A stretch of 64,000 bases of DNA from Nitzschia sp. pyKryTriq1 (taxonomy: Eukaryota; Bacillariophyta; Bacillariophyceae; Bacillariales; Bacillariaceae), in assembly GCA_956465555.1 (NCBI GenBank), contig OY101123.1:558001-622000 (forward strand). Reading direction: 5' to 3'. This document shows positions 9,989-20,915 of this stretch, piece by piece. The notes under the pieces were generated by a model, which worked only from the letters and a program-made list of their open reading frames with translations, ran no database searches and was not told the origin of the DNA. A program made the position numbers and the translations under genes. Each line of letters opens with the position of its first letter. Position 1 is the stretch's first letter.

Positions 9989-11875
9989 ATGAGATTTTCC
10001 AGTCTTTGCCTCGCTGCCACTCTCTTGGCCGCCTCATCGGTCCAAGGAGAAGCGACCAAAAAATCTACTCACGAATCTTCGTCTTCATCTTCTTCCTATG
10101 AGATGCCTTTTGTTTCTCCCAAGGTGACTATGAAGGGCCAAGTTATGGATATCTCAGCTGGTGATAAGAGTATGGTATTGGCGCAAGTCCAAGGATGCTG
10201 TGGAATTTCCGCCGACGACTCTTTGACGTTTCAACCGCAAATCATTGGTCAAATGCCGCAGATGAATCCCGAGCAAACGTCGCAAGTCTTGCAGGATGCC
10301 AAAGAAGCTTGGAACGGTGGCATGGGAACGTGGCCTCAAATGTCGCTGAAAGAACGAATTCGAGCCATTGAAAAGTTTCTTCTCGAACTTGCCACTCAGC
10401 GAGAACTCATTGTTCAAACACTCATGTGGGAAATTGGCAAGAACCGAAAGGATGCCGAGGCAGAATTTGATCGTACCGTCGAATTTTGTGAAAAGGTGAT
10501 TGAGGTGATTCGGAAGGATCCAGAATACTCGGCTGGGTGGCAAACAATAGGGTCTACCAAAGCGTTTGTGCGAAGAGCGGCAGTTGGAATCATCATGTGC
10601 CTAGGCCCGATGAACTACCCGTTGAATGAAACCTATGCGACTCTCATTCCTGCATTGCTAATGGGCAACGTGGCGGTAATGAAAATCCCAACTGTGGGAG
10701 GATTGGCGCATTTATTGACGAGTAAGTGTTTGTTGTATTCTTCGTGTGTGTTAGAAGGAGTAAGACGTACATACTTCTGTGGCCCGTAAGCGATCGAGTG
10801 GAGGGCTTTCCGAACTTTTGACTAACTAACTCATCTCTGTCTTTCCGTCGCTATCATCTCAGTGGAAGCATTTTCTAGGGCCTTGCCACCGGGTGCCATG
10901 AATTTCGTTTCGGGGAGAGGCCGAGATACTATGCCTCATCTCATGAGTACAGGCGATATCGACGCCCTGGCCTTTATCGGAGGATCCAACGCTGCGGACG
11001 ATCTCATTCGACAACACCCCCAACCACACAGACTGAAAGTTTTTCTGCAATTGGAAGCCAAGAACATGGCGATTTTCCTTCCCGACTTATTTGAACCCTC
11101 CAAGGAATCGGAAATGTCTAGTGCACTGGATGAGGCCATGCTGGGTGCCTTGAGTTTCAATGGTCAAAGATGCACCGCTCTCAAGATCTTTTATGCTCCC
11201 AAGAAATACGGACAGGAATTTGCTGAAATGATGGCGCAACGAGTCCAAGCGAAAACGGTGGGTCTTCCGTGGCAAACGTGGTCCTCGGAAGTCGGTGGTA
11301 AGGAATCTTCTTACTCGAGTATTACACCCCTCCCTGGCAAGAAACGAACGGATTACATGAAGGAGTTAATTGATGATGCTGTATCGAAGGGAGCCAAAAT
11401 ATTGAACGAGGGCGGAGGTGACATCATTGGAGGGTCCGAGTCGACGTTGATGGTACCAGCTGTATTGTATCCAGTCACACCCGATATGAGGATTTATCGA
11501 GAAGAGCAGTTTGGCCCCATCGTCCCAATCGCCACCTACGAGTCGCTAGACACGATCATTGAGAATGGCCGTGATGGAATCTACGGCCAACAAGTCTCCA
11601 TCTTTTTATCGGACCAAGAGACCAAGGCGGCCACAGAATTGATGGACAAGTTTTCGTCGATCTTTGGAAAGATCAACATTAATAGTCAGTGTGGCCGATC
11701 ACCCGATACTCTACCATTCTCAGGGCGGCGATCGAGTGCCATGGGTGTCATGTCGGTGAAAGATGCGATCAAGGAATTCTCTATCCCCACCGTGGTATCT
11801 TACAAGGACAGTCCTCTCAATGTTGGTATTCTACAAGCAATGGAAAAATCCTCAAAGTTTCTAGAACCCCTCTAA
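9989..11875 (+). CDS. GAPN-like aldehyde dehydrogenase with signal peptide and altered glutamate motif
   Basis: Two exons: 9989-10721 and 10863-11875 (581 residues); the phase-1 junction rebuilds an ATG Met codon. Residues 1-20 are a clear signal peptide (Met-Arg-Phe-Ser-Ser-Leu..., Ala/Val/Gly cleavage region), so the protein enters the secretory route. The body is an aldehyde dehydrogenase; Gly-Pro-Met-Asn-Tyr-Pro-Leu-Asn-Glu-Thr and Ile-Pro-Ala-Leu-Leu-Met-Gly-Asn are typical of NADP-dependent non-phosphorylating glyceraldehyde-3-phosphate dehydrogenase (GAPN). The nucleophile Cys348 lies in Asn-Gly-Gln-Arg-Cys-Thr-Ala. The usual Glu-Leu-Gly-Gly-Lys motif reads Gln-Leu-Glu-Ala-Lys (from Gln307), so the general-base Glu appears to be Gln unless Glu309 substitutes. 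The C-terminal Phe-Ser-Gly-Arg-Arg-Ser block is present. The family is confident; substrate and compartment are inferred. Confidence 0.85.
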
Positions 11876-12685
11876 CTGCTGGCCTACGTAGATATAAGCG
11901 TATGTTGCTACAGTACATTATACCCGACTTCATTTCACGACTCTAGAGTATCATAGAGCATCGTTGCTACTACATGCCGGTATCGTCCCTAGTTGCTACA
12001 GATTACTTCAAAACACCACATTGTACAGTAGTATAGTGAGAAGGCTGAAATCTGGCCGGAGTAGCAGCTCCTAGAGTACCCGCGCAGCCTATGGCTCCAC
12101 AGTACTGATTGCGTTTAGAGCGATACACCTCTCCACAGTAGCCACTCTCTAAAGTAGAGAGCTCTAGTAGAGAGAGACGATGCAGAGGTGGCCTGTTCGT
12201 GCCATTGCCTCGTCTACTCGGTGGGTTCGGTCCTACTCCTACATACTACTAGCTAAAGAGATAGATTGGAATGTTTTGGTATCGGCAGCTCTGCTGGTCT
12301 TTCTATTACACGAAGTTTCAAAGCCAAGTACAATACAGTCATAGTGCAGTACTCGTACCGTACTGCTTAGTTCTACTCGTACTCCGGGTATGAGCTCCAA
12401 CAAGGAGTACGCTTCTAGTAGAAGCAAATACTGAGCACGTTTAGCTAAAACTACGATAACTTGGATTTCGAAGCCAGTCGTCGTCTCTACCGTACTGGAA
12501 CATCTTGTTTCCTTCCCTTACTCCGTCCGTCTAATTTCTATGGTTCACAATATACACACCAGCAACAGTACTGTCTGTACTGGAAAAACGATTCGAAAAT
12601 AAGAATGTGTTGTGCATTTACATACTAGTTATGCATGCATGCGGTCACGATGTCGCGATGGTCGTCGTCATCGTTCGCTGCATGC
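11876..12685. other. Convergent 3' spacer rich in CTAG/GAGAG words
   Basis: This long convergent spacer between the dehydrogenase (+) and V-ATPase c'' (-) holds no supported gene. Numerous CTAG, AGTAG and GAGAG words form imperfect palindromes, most clearly at 12141-12180, with further clusters at 11940-12010 and 12060-12090. GTAC words are scattered. Confidence 0.6.
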
Positions 12686-13419
12686 TTACTGGCTGAGCGG
12701 AAAGGTGGGGAATGTGCAGGCGTTGCTTTGAATGATACCCACAATGATTCCAAAGATTCCCAAGGCCGATGCGAAAATCTCTACAATCAAAATCTTGACG
12801 AACAAACTGGAGTCTTGGGCATCCGCAATCGCACAACTGGATCCGGCAATTCCGACACTGACACCCGATGCAATGTTGGTGAGACCTACGGAAAGACCCG
12901 CCGAGAACATTCCGTAACCAGCATAGTAATATCCAGCGTAGTCCCAGCCGTCCTCCAAATAATATCCGGTGCTTTCTGGCTGGTTGATTTTGTTGCTCAA
13001 GATGATGGCCATGATAACTCCGTAAATGGCAGTGGCTTCACAGAAAATGATACTATGGACGGAAGAAAGAACGTTATGAACAAAAGCAAAACGAGGCAAC
13101 GGGCGGGGAAGGGGAGAGCGTGAGCCAAAATGCCTGGTCTCTCGTAACCAAATACATGCGTGCACTGTAGTTCACCGCAGTCAGCGGCATAGCTTGCGAA
13201 AACTTACGAAATCAAGTTCTTCGATCTAATACGGGGAGACTTGACAGCAGCCCCAACAAGTGAACTTCCCGTCAAGAAGATTCCCCAGGCGGCACCCACA
13301 ACTGACAATCCAAGACCAAACGCCACACCGAACGAGGCGAATCCATACGGGGACATGTGGGTCAAAACCTCAGCCCATCCTTGGTTGCAAAATTCGCTTG
13401 TACAAGTAGCCGACGACAT
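12686..13419 (-). CDS. VMA16: V-type proton ATPase proteolipid subunit c'' (Vo ring)
   Basis: Two exons: 13419-13208 and 13052-12686, with donor GTAAGT and acceptor CCATAG; the phase-2 junction makes Ser71, giving 192 residues. Subunit c'' is one of the membrane-ring proteolipids that carry protons through the Vo sector of the vacuolar ATPase. Four hydrophobic helices are visible: about residues 24-48, 72-95, 112-150 and 157-180. They carry Gly/Ala/Ser-rich faces, and the Ser-Ile-Ile-Phe-Cys-Glu-Ala block places the proton-binding carboxylate at Glu76 in the second helix. Blocks such as Gly-Val-Ala-Phe-Gly-Leu-Gly and Ser-Cys-Ala-Ile-Ala-Asp-Ala fit subunit c'' rather than subunit c. The fungal and animal proteins are about 205-213 residues, so this one is slightly short at the N-terminus. 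Confidence 0.9.
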
Positions 13420-14151
13420 GATTGTATGCTAGAGATCAATGGTTGAGTAGGGGGAAGGATTACTGTACTGTATTGATAGCAACAAGAGTATCAAGCAGCC
13501 GCAATATAGAGGAGAGACCAGTACTCGTACAGTAGTTGCGTTGGGGCGTTGATTTTTCTCTTCGCCATCGCCGCAGCCTGCCGCGGCCGCTTTGCGCTGG
13601 AAACGAGGCCGGCTCGGTCAACAACCAGAATCATTACATTTACTTCATACTTGTAGATAAATAAATCGCCAAGCGAAGCCCGCCTGCTCGCCAGCCAATG
13701 CATGAAAGTCGACCCGATCGACCACAATCTGGTGAGTCGACATATTTGATTCCCGTATCGAGACACGTAAAAAGTCTACCAGGATCGCTCGATGAGTGCG
13801 GCATCCAAAACGCCACGGTATTTTTTTGGCTGTCTCCGGAAGAGAGTTGCTCGGATAGAGCAAAGCGGAAGCACGAGGAAGAACAAAGACGGGAAGTGGT
13901 GAAAACACGAGTTGTTGTTGTTGCTTGGAGTGCATTTGCAAGCGCATGCAGCTAGCACCTGACCTCGTCCTCAACATCGCAATCGATGTGCCCGAAATTA
14001 ACAAGTTCTGTTCTCTCTCGTGGGCATTTCCTTTCTCTCTACTAGAGTAACCATCGAAAGGGTAGTCTAGAGAGAAGCATAGTCGACGTTGTTTTTGTAC
14101 GCATAGAGCAAAAAGACTCGAATATCATATAAAAACAAAAAACAAGCAACC
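13420..14151. promoter_or_regulatory. Divergent promoter region of V-ATPase c'' and HOOK-like genes
   Basis: No gene is supported here. A weak GTACTCGTACAGTA cluster lies at 13521-13535 near the V-ATPase start. AT-rich, A-tract-containing sequence (14120-14150) immediately precedes the plus-strand start codon. Open frames in this interval have no recognisable content. Confidence 0.45.
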
Positions 14152-16055
14152 ATGGGTGAAGACGCCAAGCACGCCGCCATGGTGGAGTTCCTCGGCACCT
14201 TCCCGACTCTTTCTGGGGCTCCACCCAAAACTATGAATGACTTGAGTGACGGAGTAGTGCTCTTTGAGGCTCTGTCGGAAATGTAAGTTTGCACAAAATT
14301 TCAGCTCGCTCGTGATATATTTTTTTTTGGAGTTTTTTTTTTTAGTATTCGTATTGATGGAAAAAGTAGACTACAGTTCTCGAAGGAACCCTCAACAATG
14401 ACGCTGATGATCCTCCTCTTTCTTTCTTTATTTTTAGTGCTCCCGATCATTTTGACCCCACAACCATCGCTCGTCACCTCGGCGATAACTGGGCCTTGAA
14501 ATCCTCCAACTTGCGAAAGCTAGTGCGCAACTTGGAGTGGTATTATCACGAAGATTTGAAGAAGGACGCCAATTTCTCGGAAATCACCTCGGACATGGGA
14601 AATATCGCCCGATCGGGAGACGCTGTCGCCATTGCGGGACTCGTGGAACTCGTGGCAGCAGCGGCAGTAACATGTGAACTCAAGGGGGAGTTTGTAGGTC
14701 GTATCATGGGCATGTCGCAAGAAGGTCAAGTGCAAATGAAGGGGATTATCGAGAGCAGTTTGCAGCGTCTAGAAGAGTACGATGGTGGCGAAGAGGAAGG
14801 TGATGACAATGAATTGATCTTTGGCGGCACCGGTGGTTCCGATGAGAAGGCTGACGAAGAGGAGGCCGTCCTCTTTGATGCCAATCATTTGAAGTCGGGA
14901 GGTGGCGATATGGACAAGGAAGAATTAGAGACTCAGTTGATGGAAACACGGCGTGAATTGGCCCAGCAAAAGTCGCAACTCGGCGAAATTCGAGAAGACG
15001 CCGAAAAGGCGCAAGGAAAGCTGCGTGCTCTGGTGGAAGACTTGCAGGACCGCCTGGCTCAGCGACAGGATGAGTTAATCACCGCGGAAGAAGAGCTTCG
15101 AACAGCGACTAGTGAATTGGACGACGCCAAGAATAAAATCCATGACTTGGAAGAGGAAAAGGCACAGCTCGCTGACGACTTGGACGTAGCGACTGCCAAA
15201 GCCACTCAGTTGCACAAAGCTGAGGCCACTGTTATCGCGTACAGGAAGAAACTTGAAGGGGTGGGCATGGTTAATCAGCAGATGACTGACTTGGAGGATC
15301 AAGCGGCTGGATATCTTCGCCAGATTATGGATTTGGAGTCTGAAGTTAAGAAGACTCAGTCTCTTCAAAAGCAAGTGGATTCCCTTCAAATGAAGCTTGT
15401 AACTCTTGAAAAGGAACGGTCGGACAAGTCAGATTCCCTCCAAAACACTGCCACAGAAATTGCGGAGTTGAAGAGCTTGCTCGGTTCGGCGGAAAAGGCC
15501 AAAAAGATGTACGAATCCGAGCTCAAGGAGTTGCGAGCCCAGCAAGCCGTGGAACAAGAAGACGTGTCGGCTGTTCAAGGATTCGATACCCAAGCTCCTC
15601 AGTTGTCAAAAGAGCAGAAAGAGAAGATGGTGCGGCTGGAATACGAGAATAAGAAGCTCAAGGAAGAATTGGAAGCTGCTAAAAATGCAGCACCCGCAGA
15701 GGCAGCAGCGTCCGCCGCGCCCGCGGCCAGTGGAGATGCAGCGGCTCTTCAAGCAGAAGTTACTAGCCTCAAGGAGGAACTTGCCAAGAAGGAAGCCCAA
15801 AACAAGAAGATCGGTAGCGACAAAGACAAGCTCGAGGCATACACGAAGAGAACGCTCGCGAAGTTCCAAGACAAGTATTTGGTGGCCCTACAGGAATGCA
15901 AGGCCAAGCTGAAGGAAAAACAAGACAAGATTGAAGTGTTGGAAAGCAGAAGCGCAACCGAGAAGACAGCACAGAAGAGAGAGGAGCGCCTCTTGTCATC
16001 AACGATCTACGAGTTGGGCTTGGCAATAATGCAAACCCGATTGAAGGAAAGATAA
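14152..16055 (+). CDS. HOOK-domain coiled-coil protein (microtubule/dynein adaptor-like)
   Basis: Two exons: 14152-14282 and 14438-16055. The donor is GTAAGT, the acceptor is TTTTTAG, and the junction codon becomes Ile; the product has 582 residues. Animal and fungal Hook proteins link cytoplasmic dynein to endosomal cargo through an N-terminal globular domain and a long coiled coil. Here residues 1-150 are a Hook-type calponin-homology-like domain: Leu-Ser-Asp-Gly-Val-Val-Leu-Phe-Glu-Ala-Leu spans the exon 1 end and Trp-Ala-Leu-Lys-Ser-Ser-Asn-Leu-Arg-Lys-Leu lies just after the junction. An acidic linker (about 150-185) is followed by nearly continuous heptads from about 190 to 545, interrupted by an Ala/Pro segment near 450-465. 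Dynein adaptor function is inferred from the family; the cargo region at the C-terminus is not recognisable. Confidence 0.8.
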
Positions 16056-16114
16056 GAGTATGAAATTTATAAGTTAGAGGCGGGGCGTATCAGAATATGT
16101 ACTCGTATCTTTGA

Positions 16115-19108
16115 CTATAGACTGCAGGCAGAGTCCCATCGTAGTTCAGTGGACATATCTATTCTTCTTCTTTCTTGGTCTTCAGATGGAAGCTGCGTCT
16201 CCGCTTCTTCGCAGGGAATAAAGTCTTCGTCGAGAGGTGGATCCCAGGTCACTGTTCCGTCCTCGAAGTTCATGTAGTAGTAGAACCCACTGCCATCGTC
16301 GTAGAATTGCTTCCACCGAATGTTTGTGGTATCCGCCATTGTCGTATCGTCTTCGTTAGGCTTGCTTTTCTGGATGGCTAAAATGGCTCTCAGCTTCCCC
16401 TTGAACTTCATGAGCAGAATCATGGTTAATGTGAAAGGCAACGGGATCCATGGGAACGTATCGAACAACATTTCTTTTTCAACGGGCAGCGCAGGAAGAA
16501 CGTCAATATGAATCGATTGCTGGATAGAAAAGCATCGAAACGAGTCGAGCGCCACATTCTCCGTTTCTGGGCATTCGCCATATTTGATGGATATTTCAAT
16601 TTCGTCGGGCCCCACTACTTGGCTTTGGAAGTGCAAATGGGAGAGAATATCATCGACATCGCGGGGGAGAGCAAGAAACTTGACAGTAGGCCTCATCACC
16701 GCCTGTCCTTCCAGCAAACGAAGTTGACTTCGGTGCTCCTGGTTGAGGGTCAATCGACCATGGTTGCTACGAATCGATACCATCGCCCTCTCTGTGTGCG
16801 TCAAATCACTGGTAACCTTGATACCCTCGAGGATGACCGCTGACTTGCACGTCACTCCATCCACCATTTGACTTGCGTTGTACACGTATCCGCTACAGGG
16901 GTCGTTCAAAAAACTGGTGAACACGTGGGTGGTGAAATTGTCTTGAGGTAGAGCAAGTCCGATTGGCTTGATTTTACATTCGACCGTGATGCGTTGATCG
17001 ACCACACTTGAAACGCTAGAAATGCGACCGTCTGCCTCATACGCGACGACTCTGTAGCCGATAGAAGCATTCGCCATTTGCTTGGCCTCGCACAAATTCG
17101 TGGCTGACTGAAACTGAATCCCTGTGACTTCATCGTAGGGAGCGTTCATTCGGAGACTATCTAGGAGGGTGCCACCGAGCAACAGCTCGTCGTCCTGTCC
17201 AAGAATCAGGGCGTCTTCCTTCTCCGGCACGGACTCCAGGAAAAAGCCAATCGATCGATTCAGACCTGATTGATCCAATCCCTCCAAAGGAATGAAGGCG
17301 ATAGCGTTTTCTTGTACCACTATGGATTCATGGGGTGGGGGGGTACCAGTGATCCCTGAGACCACCTGGATTTTGACGCTGATTGGAACCGACCAACTTC
17401 CATTGGAATCCTGAACTCGAAAGTCAAACGAGTCTACGACCACAAGATCACGAATAAGTGTGTTTGAGTCGTCATAACGATATTCGACCAAGGTTTCGGC
17501 TCCTGGAATGACAAAGTCAAGGTCCGATAGCAATGTACCATGGAACAGACCATCCTCTCGACGGACTGGCACACTCAAATAAAGGTACCCAAGCCGCGGT
17601 GGAGTGATAATCTCAAAGGCTGCGATGAAATCCCCAAGATCAACATCCGACCCTTTCAACTGTAATGGGAGACGTTCCTCGACGATTCCTTCATGAACCA
17701 AGTAGGGTTCTTCACTGGCAACTAGAGCCACTGGTGGATCGTTGACGGGGTCAATCACAATACTGATGCTGGCCGTGGAGAGACATTGGGAGCTGGCAAT
17801 GATTTCTTGGAGAGCGACACAGTACTCAATCGAAGTGTAGATAGATCCTGGCAATGCCGAGTAGTCATTATGCTCTGGAATGTACACAACAGAGGACTGT
17901 GGTAGGAGCACCAGATCAGGGTGATATCCCGTTGCGGAAAGGATCGATCCATTGAGCCGATACAACGTGCCTTGCTCGGGCAGTTTCGAAATATAGATGA
18001 AAACTCTTGGAGCCTTGCTGTGACTTATCCCACGCGACTTGAGTAGTGTCTCTACCTCTTCGTCAAGAAAAGTGATCGGGAGATGCAACTCGGGCAATTC
18101 ATTCGGTCTAGTACTAGATTCTTGGAAAGTGTTCGGGTGCTCGTACCATTCGGCACTATGACTTCCTGGTAGGATCTCGGCATCTTCAAACATTCGATGA
18201 GTGACAGCAGAGGCATGGGGGAGTGCCGGAGGGAGTCCTTGCGACATGATTCTGTAGACATGCTCTCGATCCCACGCGGATTTGTAGAGCTGTAGTCGGT
18301 AGAGCCGTCCAAACCAGGAAGGCTGATCCTGATAAGAAAAGAGATGCAGAACGCCAGCGCGACTCCAATGCGTAAGACTGGCATCAAAAGGTTCTCGCAT
18401 GATTCCGCTTGGTTGCCCATTGATAAAGATTTGCTGGCGGCGGTGGGTCAGCACAATCGCCACGTGGGTCAATTCGTCCCGGGAAAGTGAAATGTTGTTG
18501 GTCAAACGAAGGAGCTGACATGGCTCGAAAAACGGATCATTAGTACGATACACCAGAGTCAAGGAGCGATTCTGGAGAGTCAGCTGCAGATCGATTTGAC
18601 GACGATCACATTCAGTTATGCCATATACGGTTGTCGCAGCAGATTCCGCTCTACCCACAGTCAAGATAGGCGACCGTAGATCATCGTTCTGAAGTGAACG
18701 TATCCAAAGGCTAATCGAAATCCCATCACCAGAAGCAGCAGCAGTCGAGTTTTCATCATCACCACCACGAGCTTCTTGTAGCGATGTCAAAAGAGGCTGC
18801 ATTGATCCATACAAATGATTGCTGAGCAGTTCTGGATCCGAGGGGTGGCTTTCGAGTCCCAAGTTGCCGGTGGAGAAAGAAGTTGTCGAAGCATTTCGTC
18901 GAAGAAACAACCAGGAACCCTCCCCCGAAAGCGATCCAAGATTTGGAAAAGTGTCATTGATGCACCGACTTTCTTGGAAATCAAAACCAATGGGTGGTGA
19001 ATGACTCGCATTGAAAGTCGTCGTCGCCGACGACCCAAAGGTGCCAAACAAGGGCAGCAGAAGAAGAAGGGCGAATAATCGAAAGCTAGCCACATAGCGC
19101 AGTGTCAT
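16115..19108 (-). CDS. Large single-pass membrane protein: LamG, cadherin/CSPG-like repeats, cytoplasmic WW domain
   Basis: A 997-residue single-exon protein. A signal peptide (about residues 1-28, Leu-rich core) is followed by a laminin-G/concanavalin-like domain (about 105-290; sheet pattern with Trp-Phe-Gly-Arg-Leu-Tyr-Arg-Leu-Gln-Leu near its end). Next come long beta-rich repeats marked by Pro-Val-Asn-Asp-Pro-Pro-Val-Ala and Leu-Lys-Gly-Ser-Asp-Val-Asp, with Pro-x-x-Gly-Tyr-Leu turns, as in cadherin-like or CSPG/NG2 repeats. A hydrophobic segment (about 884-901) followed by basic residues suggests a single transmembrane helix. The C-terminal tail holds a WW domain: Trp932, Tyr-Tyr-Tyr near 944-946, Trp955 and Pro957-Pro958. 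WW domains bind Pro-rich ligands, so this looks like a surface receptor or adhesion protein with a cytoplasmic docking module. Ligands are unknown. Confidence 0.8.
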   Translation of the reverse strand: MTLRYVASFRLFALLLLLPLFGTFGSSATTTFNASHSPPIGFDFQESRCINDTFPNLGSLSGEGSWLFLRRNASTTSFSTGNLGLESHPSDPELLSNHLYGSMQPLLTSLQEARGGDDENSTAAASGDGISISLWIRSLQNDDLRSPILTVGRAESAATTVYGITECDRRQIDLQLTLQNRSLTLVYRTNDPFFEPCQLLRLTNNISLSRDELTHVAIVLTHRRQQIFINGQPSGIMREPFDASLTHWSRAGVLHLFSYQDQPSWFGRLYRLQLYKSAWDREHVYRIMSQGLPPALPHASAVTHRMFEDAEILPGSHSAEWYEHPNTFQESSTRPNELPELHLPITFLDEEVETLLKSRGISHSKAPRVFIYISKLPEQGTLYRLNGSILSATGYHPDLVLLPQSSVVYIPEHNDYSALPGSIYTSIEYCVALQEIIASSQCLSTASISIVIDPVNDPPVALVASEEPYLVHEGIVEERLPLQLKGSDVDLGDFIAAFEIITPPRLGYLYLSVPVRREDGLFHGTLLSDLDFVIPGAETLVEYRYDDSNTLIRDLVVVDSFDFRVQDSNGSWSVPISVKIQVVSGITGTPPPHESIVVQENAIAFIPLEGLDQSGLNRSIGFFLESVPEKEDALILGQDDELLLGGTLLDSLRMNAPYDEVTGIQFQSATNLCEAKQMANASIGYRVVAYEADGRISSVSSVVDQRITVECKIKPIGLALPQDNFTTHVFTSFLNDPCSGYVYNASQMVDGVTCKSAVILEGIKVTSDLTHTERAMVSIRSNHGRLTLNQEHRSQLRLLEGQAVMRPTVKFLALPRDVDDILSHLHFQSQVVGPDEIEISIKYGECPETENVALDSFRCFSIQQSIHIDVLPALPVEKEMLFDTFPWIPLPFTLTMILLMKFKGKLRAILAIQKSKPNEDDTTMADTTNIRWKQFYDDGSGFYYYMNFEDGTVTWDPPLDEDFIPCEEAETQLPSEDQERRRIDMSTELRWDSACSL

Positions 19109-19805
19109 GGTGAGTCAATCAATCAAGCCACCGCCGACTCCAAGTCGTAGGTCTCAGTATTGTATGGTACATTGTTGCCGTGTTTTCTTGCAACGAAAAG
19201 TTTGATGAGAAAGTGATCACATGAATAGATGAGATTGGTTGACAAACCTTTCGACAACCGAAAACGGATCTTGGATCTTCGATCTTTCTTATATTTTTTG
19301 TGCGCGGGGAATTCAAAATGGAGATGCGCAGAGCAAGCACAACGCGCGCGTGGGAAAAAAAAATCAAAAATCAGCGCATCGCATAGCAGCGCGGGCAGCG
19401 CAGCCTTTCATCGCATCGCGGTTACCGGTACTATCGTACCGGTAGGTTACAGCAAGGTTACATTCGTAGGTTTTACTGGTGCTGTGTACGGGTACCGGTG
19501 GTACTCGTACCGGTACCGGTAGTCCGTCGAAGGACGATGACGTCATTCGTAGTAGTGCCGTACAGTGAGGAATACACACATCACGAAAAAGATCCATCCG
19601 GTGTCCGGTGCGGTGCGGTGCGGTGCGGTCGTCGTTGCAACGAAGACCAACAACATGTTGATGAATAAGCTTTCGCCGCTGTCTCATCATCTCTCATCCT
19701 TCCATCCATTGGAACTTGGAATAAACTAATACCTATCATCTATTCTATTTCAGTCCAGGATTGTAATTTTCCCTCCTTGTTCATCCATATCAACCAATCA
19801 CCATC
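19109..19805. promoter_or_regulatory. Divergent promoter region with strong GTAC palindrome cluster
   Basis: This spacer separates the LamG-WW gene (-) from the gene at 19806 (+). GGTACC/GTACCGGTAC words are concentrated at 19423-19522, followed by a CGGTG pentamer repeat (19606-19629). Pyrimidine-rich sequence precedes the plus-strand ATG. No gene is seen. Confidence 0.55.
19606..19629. repeat. CGGTG pentamer microsatellite
   Basis: Nearly five perfect CGGTG units in the divergent spacer, about 180 bp upstream of the plus-strand start codon. Confidence 0.9.
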
Positions 19806-20915
19806 ATGCCGCGAACAGTATCAGGCGTTAAGCTACTTCTGCCTCCCCTCCTCCGATGGTGGGTTGTAATAATGATGGTGGCCACATCAAGCATCCGACC
19901 AACCGATGGCTGGCAGAGCACCATAAAGACAAACTTACCAATATCGTCGACGCATACTTCATCTCAGGTATGGGGAAGGTCGTTGTCTGGTTATTTTATT
20001 AGTAAAAGGTCTATGGGCGTATTGCATTCTACAGCGGCTCCATCCTCCTCCTCCTCCGAAACCTTTCCCGACGAGGATAGCAACAACCACAAGTCTGAGG
20101 CGTCAGAAGTCAATAGCAAGCCCGCAAATAGTAAGCAAGTCATATTGGAGAAATTTCCGCAACATACCAAGCGGTCACCTGTTGATCGATTGTCCATGCC
20201 TTGGTCAGAGGTCCAGGACTGGGCGCTTCGAGACAATTTACCAAAGTACACAATTGTTATTCCACTGGAAGTTCCGAACAAAAGTGGTCATTTCGGCAGT
20301 GCTGAAGATGATGATGACGAGGGTGCTGCTGCTACTGCTGGAACTCTAGTATTTGCACTATGGCGGACCATGTTGAAAGAAGTACCCGAGTTGGCGGGGT
20401 ATCCACTTGATTTTCTACAAGAAGTTCATTCAAAACAAATATCGAACAATGATACCAAAATGCAAGTGACACCCGGGCTCTTGCCATATCTCGAGGACTA
20501 TACCTTTGCATCCGCGGGGGGTGTTTCGGGAAATGTCTATGGAGTGCCAGGGCTCGCCGATGGCACTCGCATTGAAACCTCTGCTGTCACAAATATTGAA
20601 GTGACGTTGCCACAAGGCTTTGTCCGGACGTCGGATGGAAAAGCCGCCTATGAATTAGGGCGCCCGCAACGACAAGAATTCTTGAACGGCGCCACAGGCG
20701 ACAAACTCAACTTGGCAGCAAGAACATCCCTCGGAGTGGCCAGGTCAGGCTCTTACGAACTTTTGCAAACCATCAAAAGCGCGGCCCCTGACACTGTAGA
20801 AGATGCTGATGGAATGTTGTTGAGACTGGGAGCTAGCACTGGTATCCTTTTGGCGGGTGCCACAGCAATCAATATGTTGTCGCATCACTTGACTGTTAAC
20901 GTATTTTGGGTCTAG
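19806..20915 (+). CDS. Exported or plastid-targeted hypothetical protein
   Basis: A 369-residue single-exon protein. The N-terminus has a hydrophobic stretch (about residues 8-27: Val-Lys-Leu-Leu-Leu-Pro-Pro-Leu-Leu then Trp-Trp-Val-Val-Ile-Met-Met) followed by Ser/Thr-rich sequence to about residue 110. This is consistent with a signal peptide and possible transit region, although no clean Ala/Phe plastid cleavage motif is seen. The mature part (from about 125) contains Trp-Ser-Glu-Val-Gln-Asp-Trp-Ala-Leu-Arg, an acidic loop (about 161-168) and a well-structured C-terminal half. The C-terminus has a mildly hydrophobic segment (about 343-367). I do not recognise the family. Confidence 0.6.
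   Translation: MPRTVSGVKLLLPPLLRWWVVIMMVATSSIRPTDGWQSTIKTNLPISSTHTSSQVWGRSLSGYFISKRSMGVLHSTAAPSSSSSETFPDEDSNNHKSEASEVNSKPANSKQVILEKFPQHTKRSPVDRLSMPWSEVQDWALRDNLPKYTIVIPLEVPNKSGHFGSAEDDDDEGAAATAGTLVFALWRTMLKEVPELAGYPLDFLQEVHSKQISNNDTKMQVTPGLLPYLEDYTFASAGGVSGNVYGVPGLADGTRIETSAVTNIEVTLPQGFVRTSDGKAAYELGRPQRQEFLNGATGDKLNLAARTSLGVARSGSYELLQTIKSAAPDTVEDADGMLLRLGASTGILLAGATAINMLSHHLTVNVFWV

Noticed and set aside
12635-13123. 162-codon plus-strand frame over the V-ATPase c'' gene
   Set aside because: The minus strand encodes a clear proteolipid with four helices; the plus frame is its shadow and crosses the intron.
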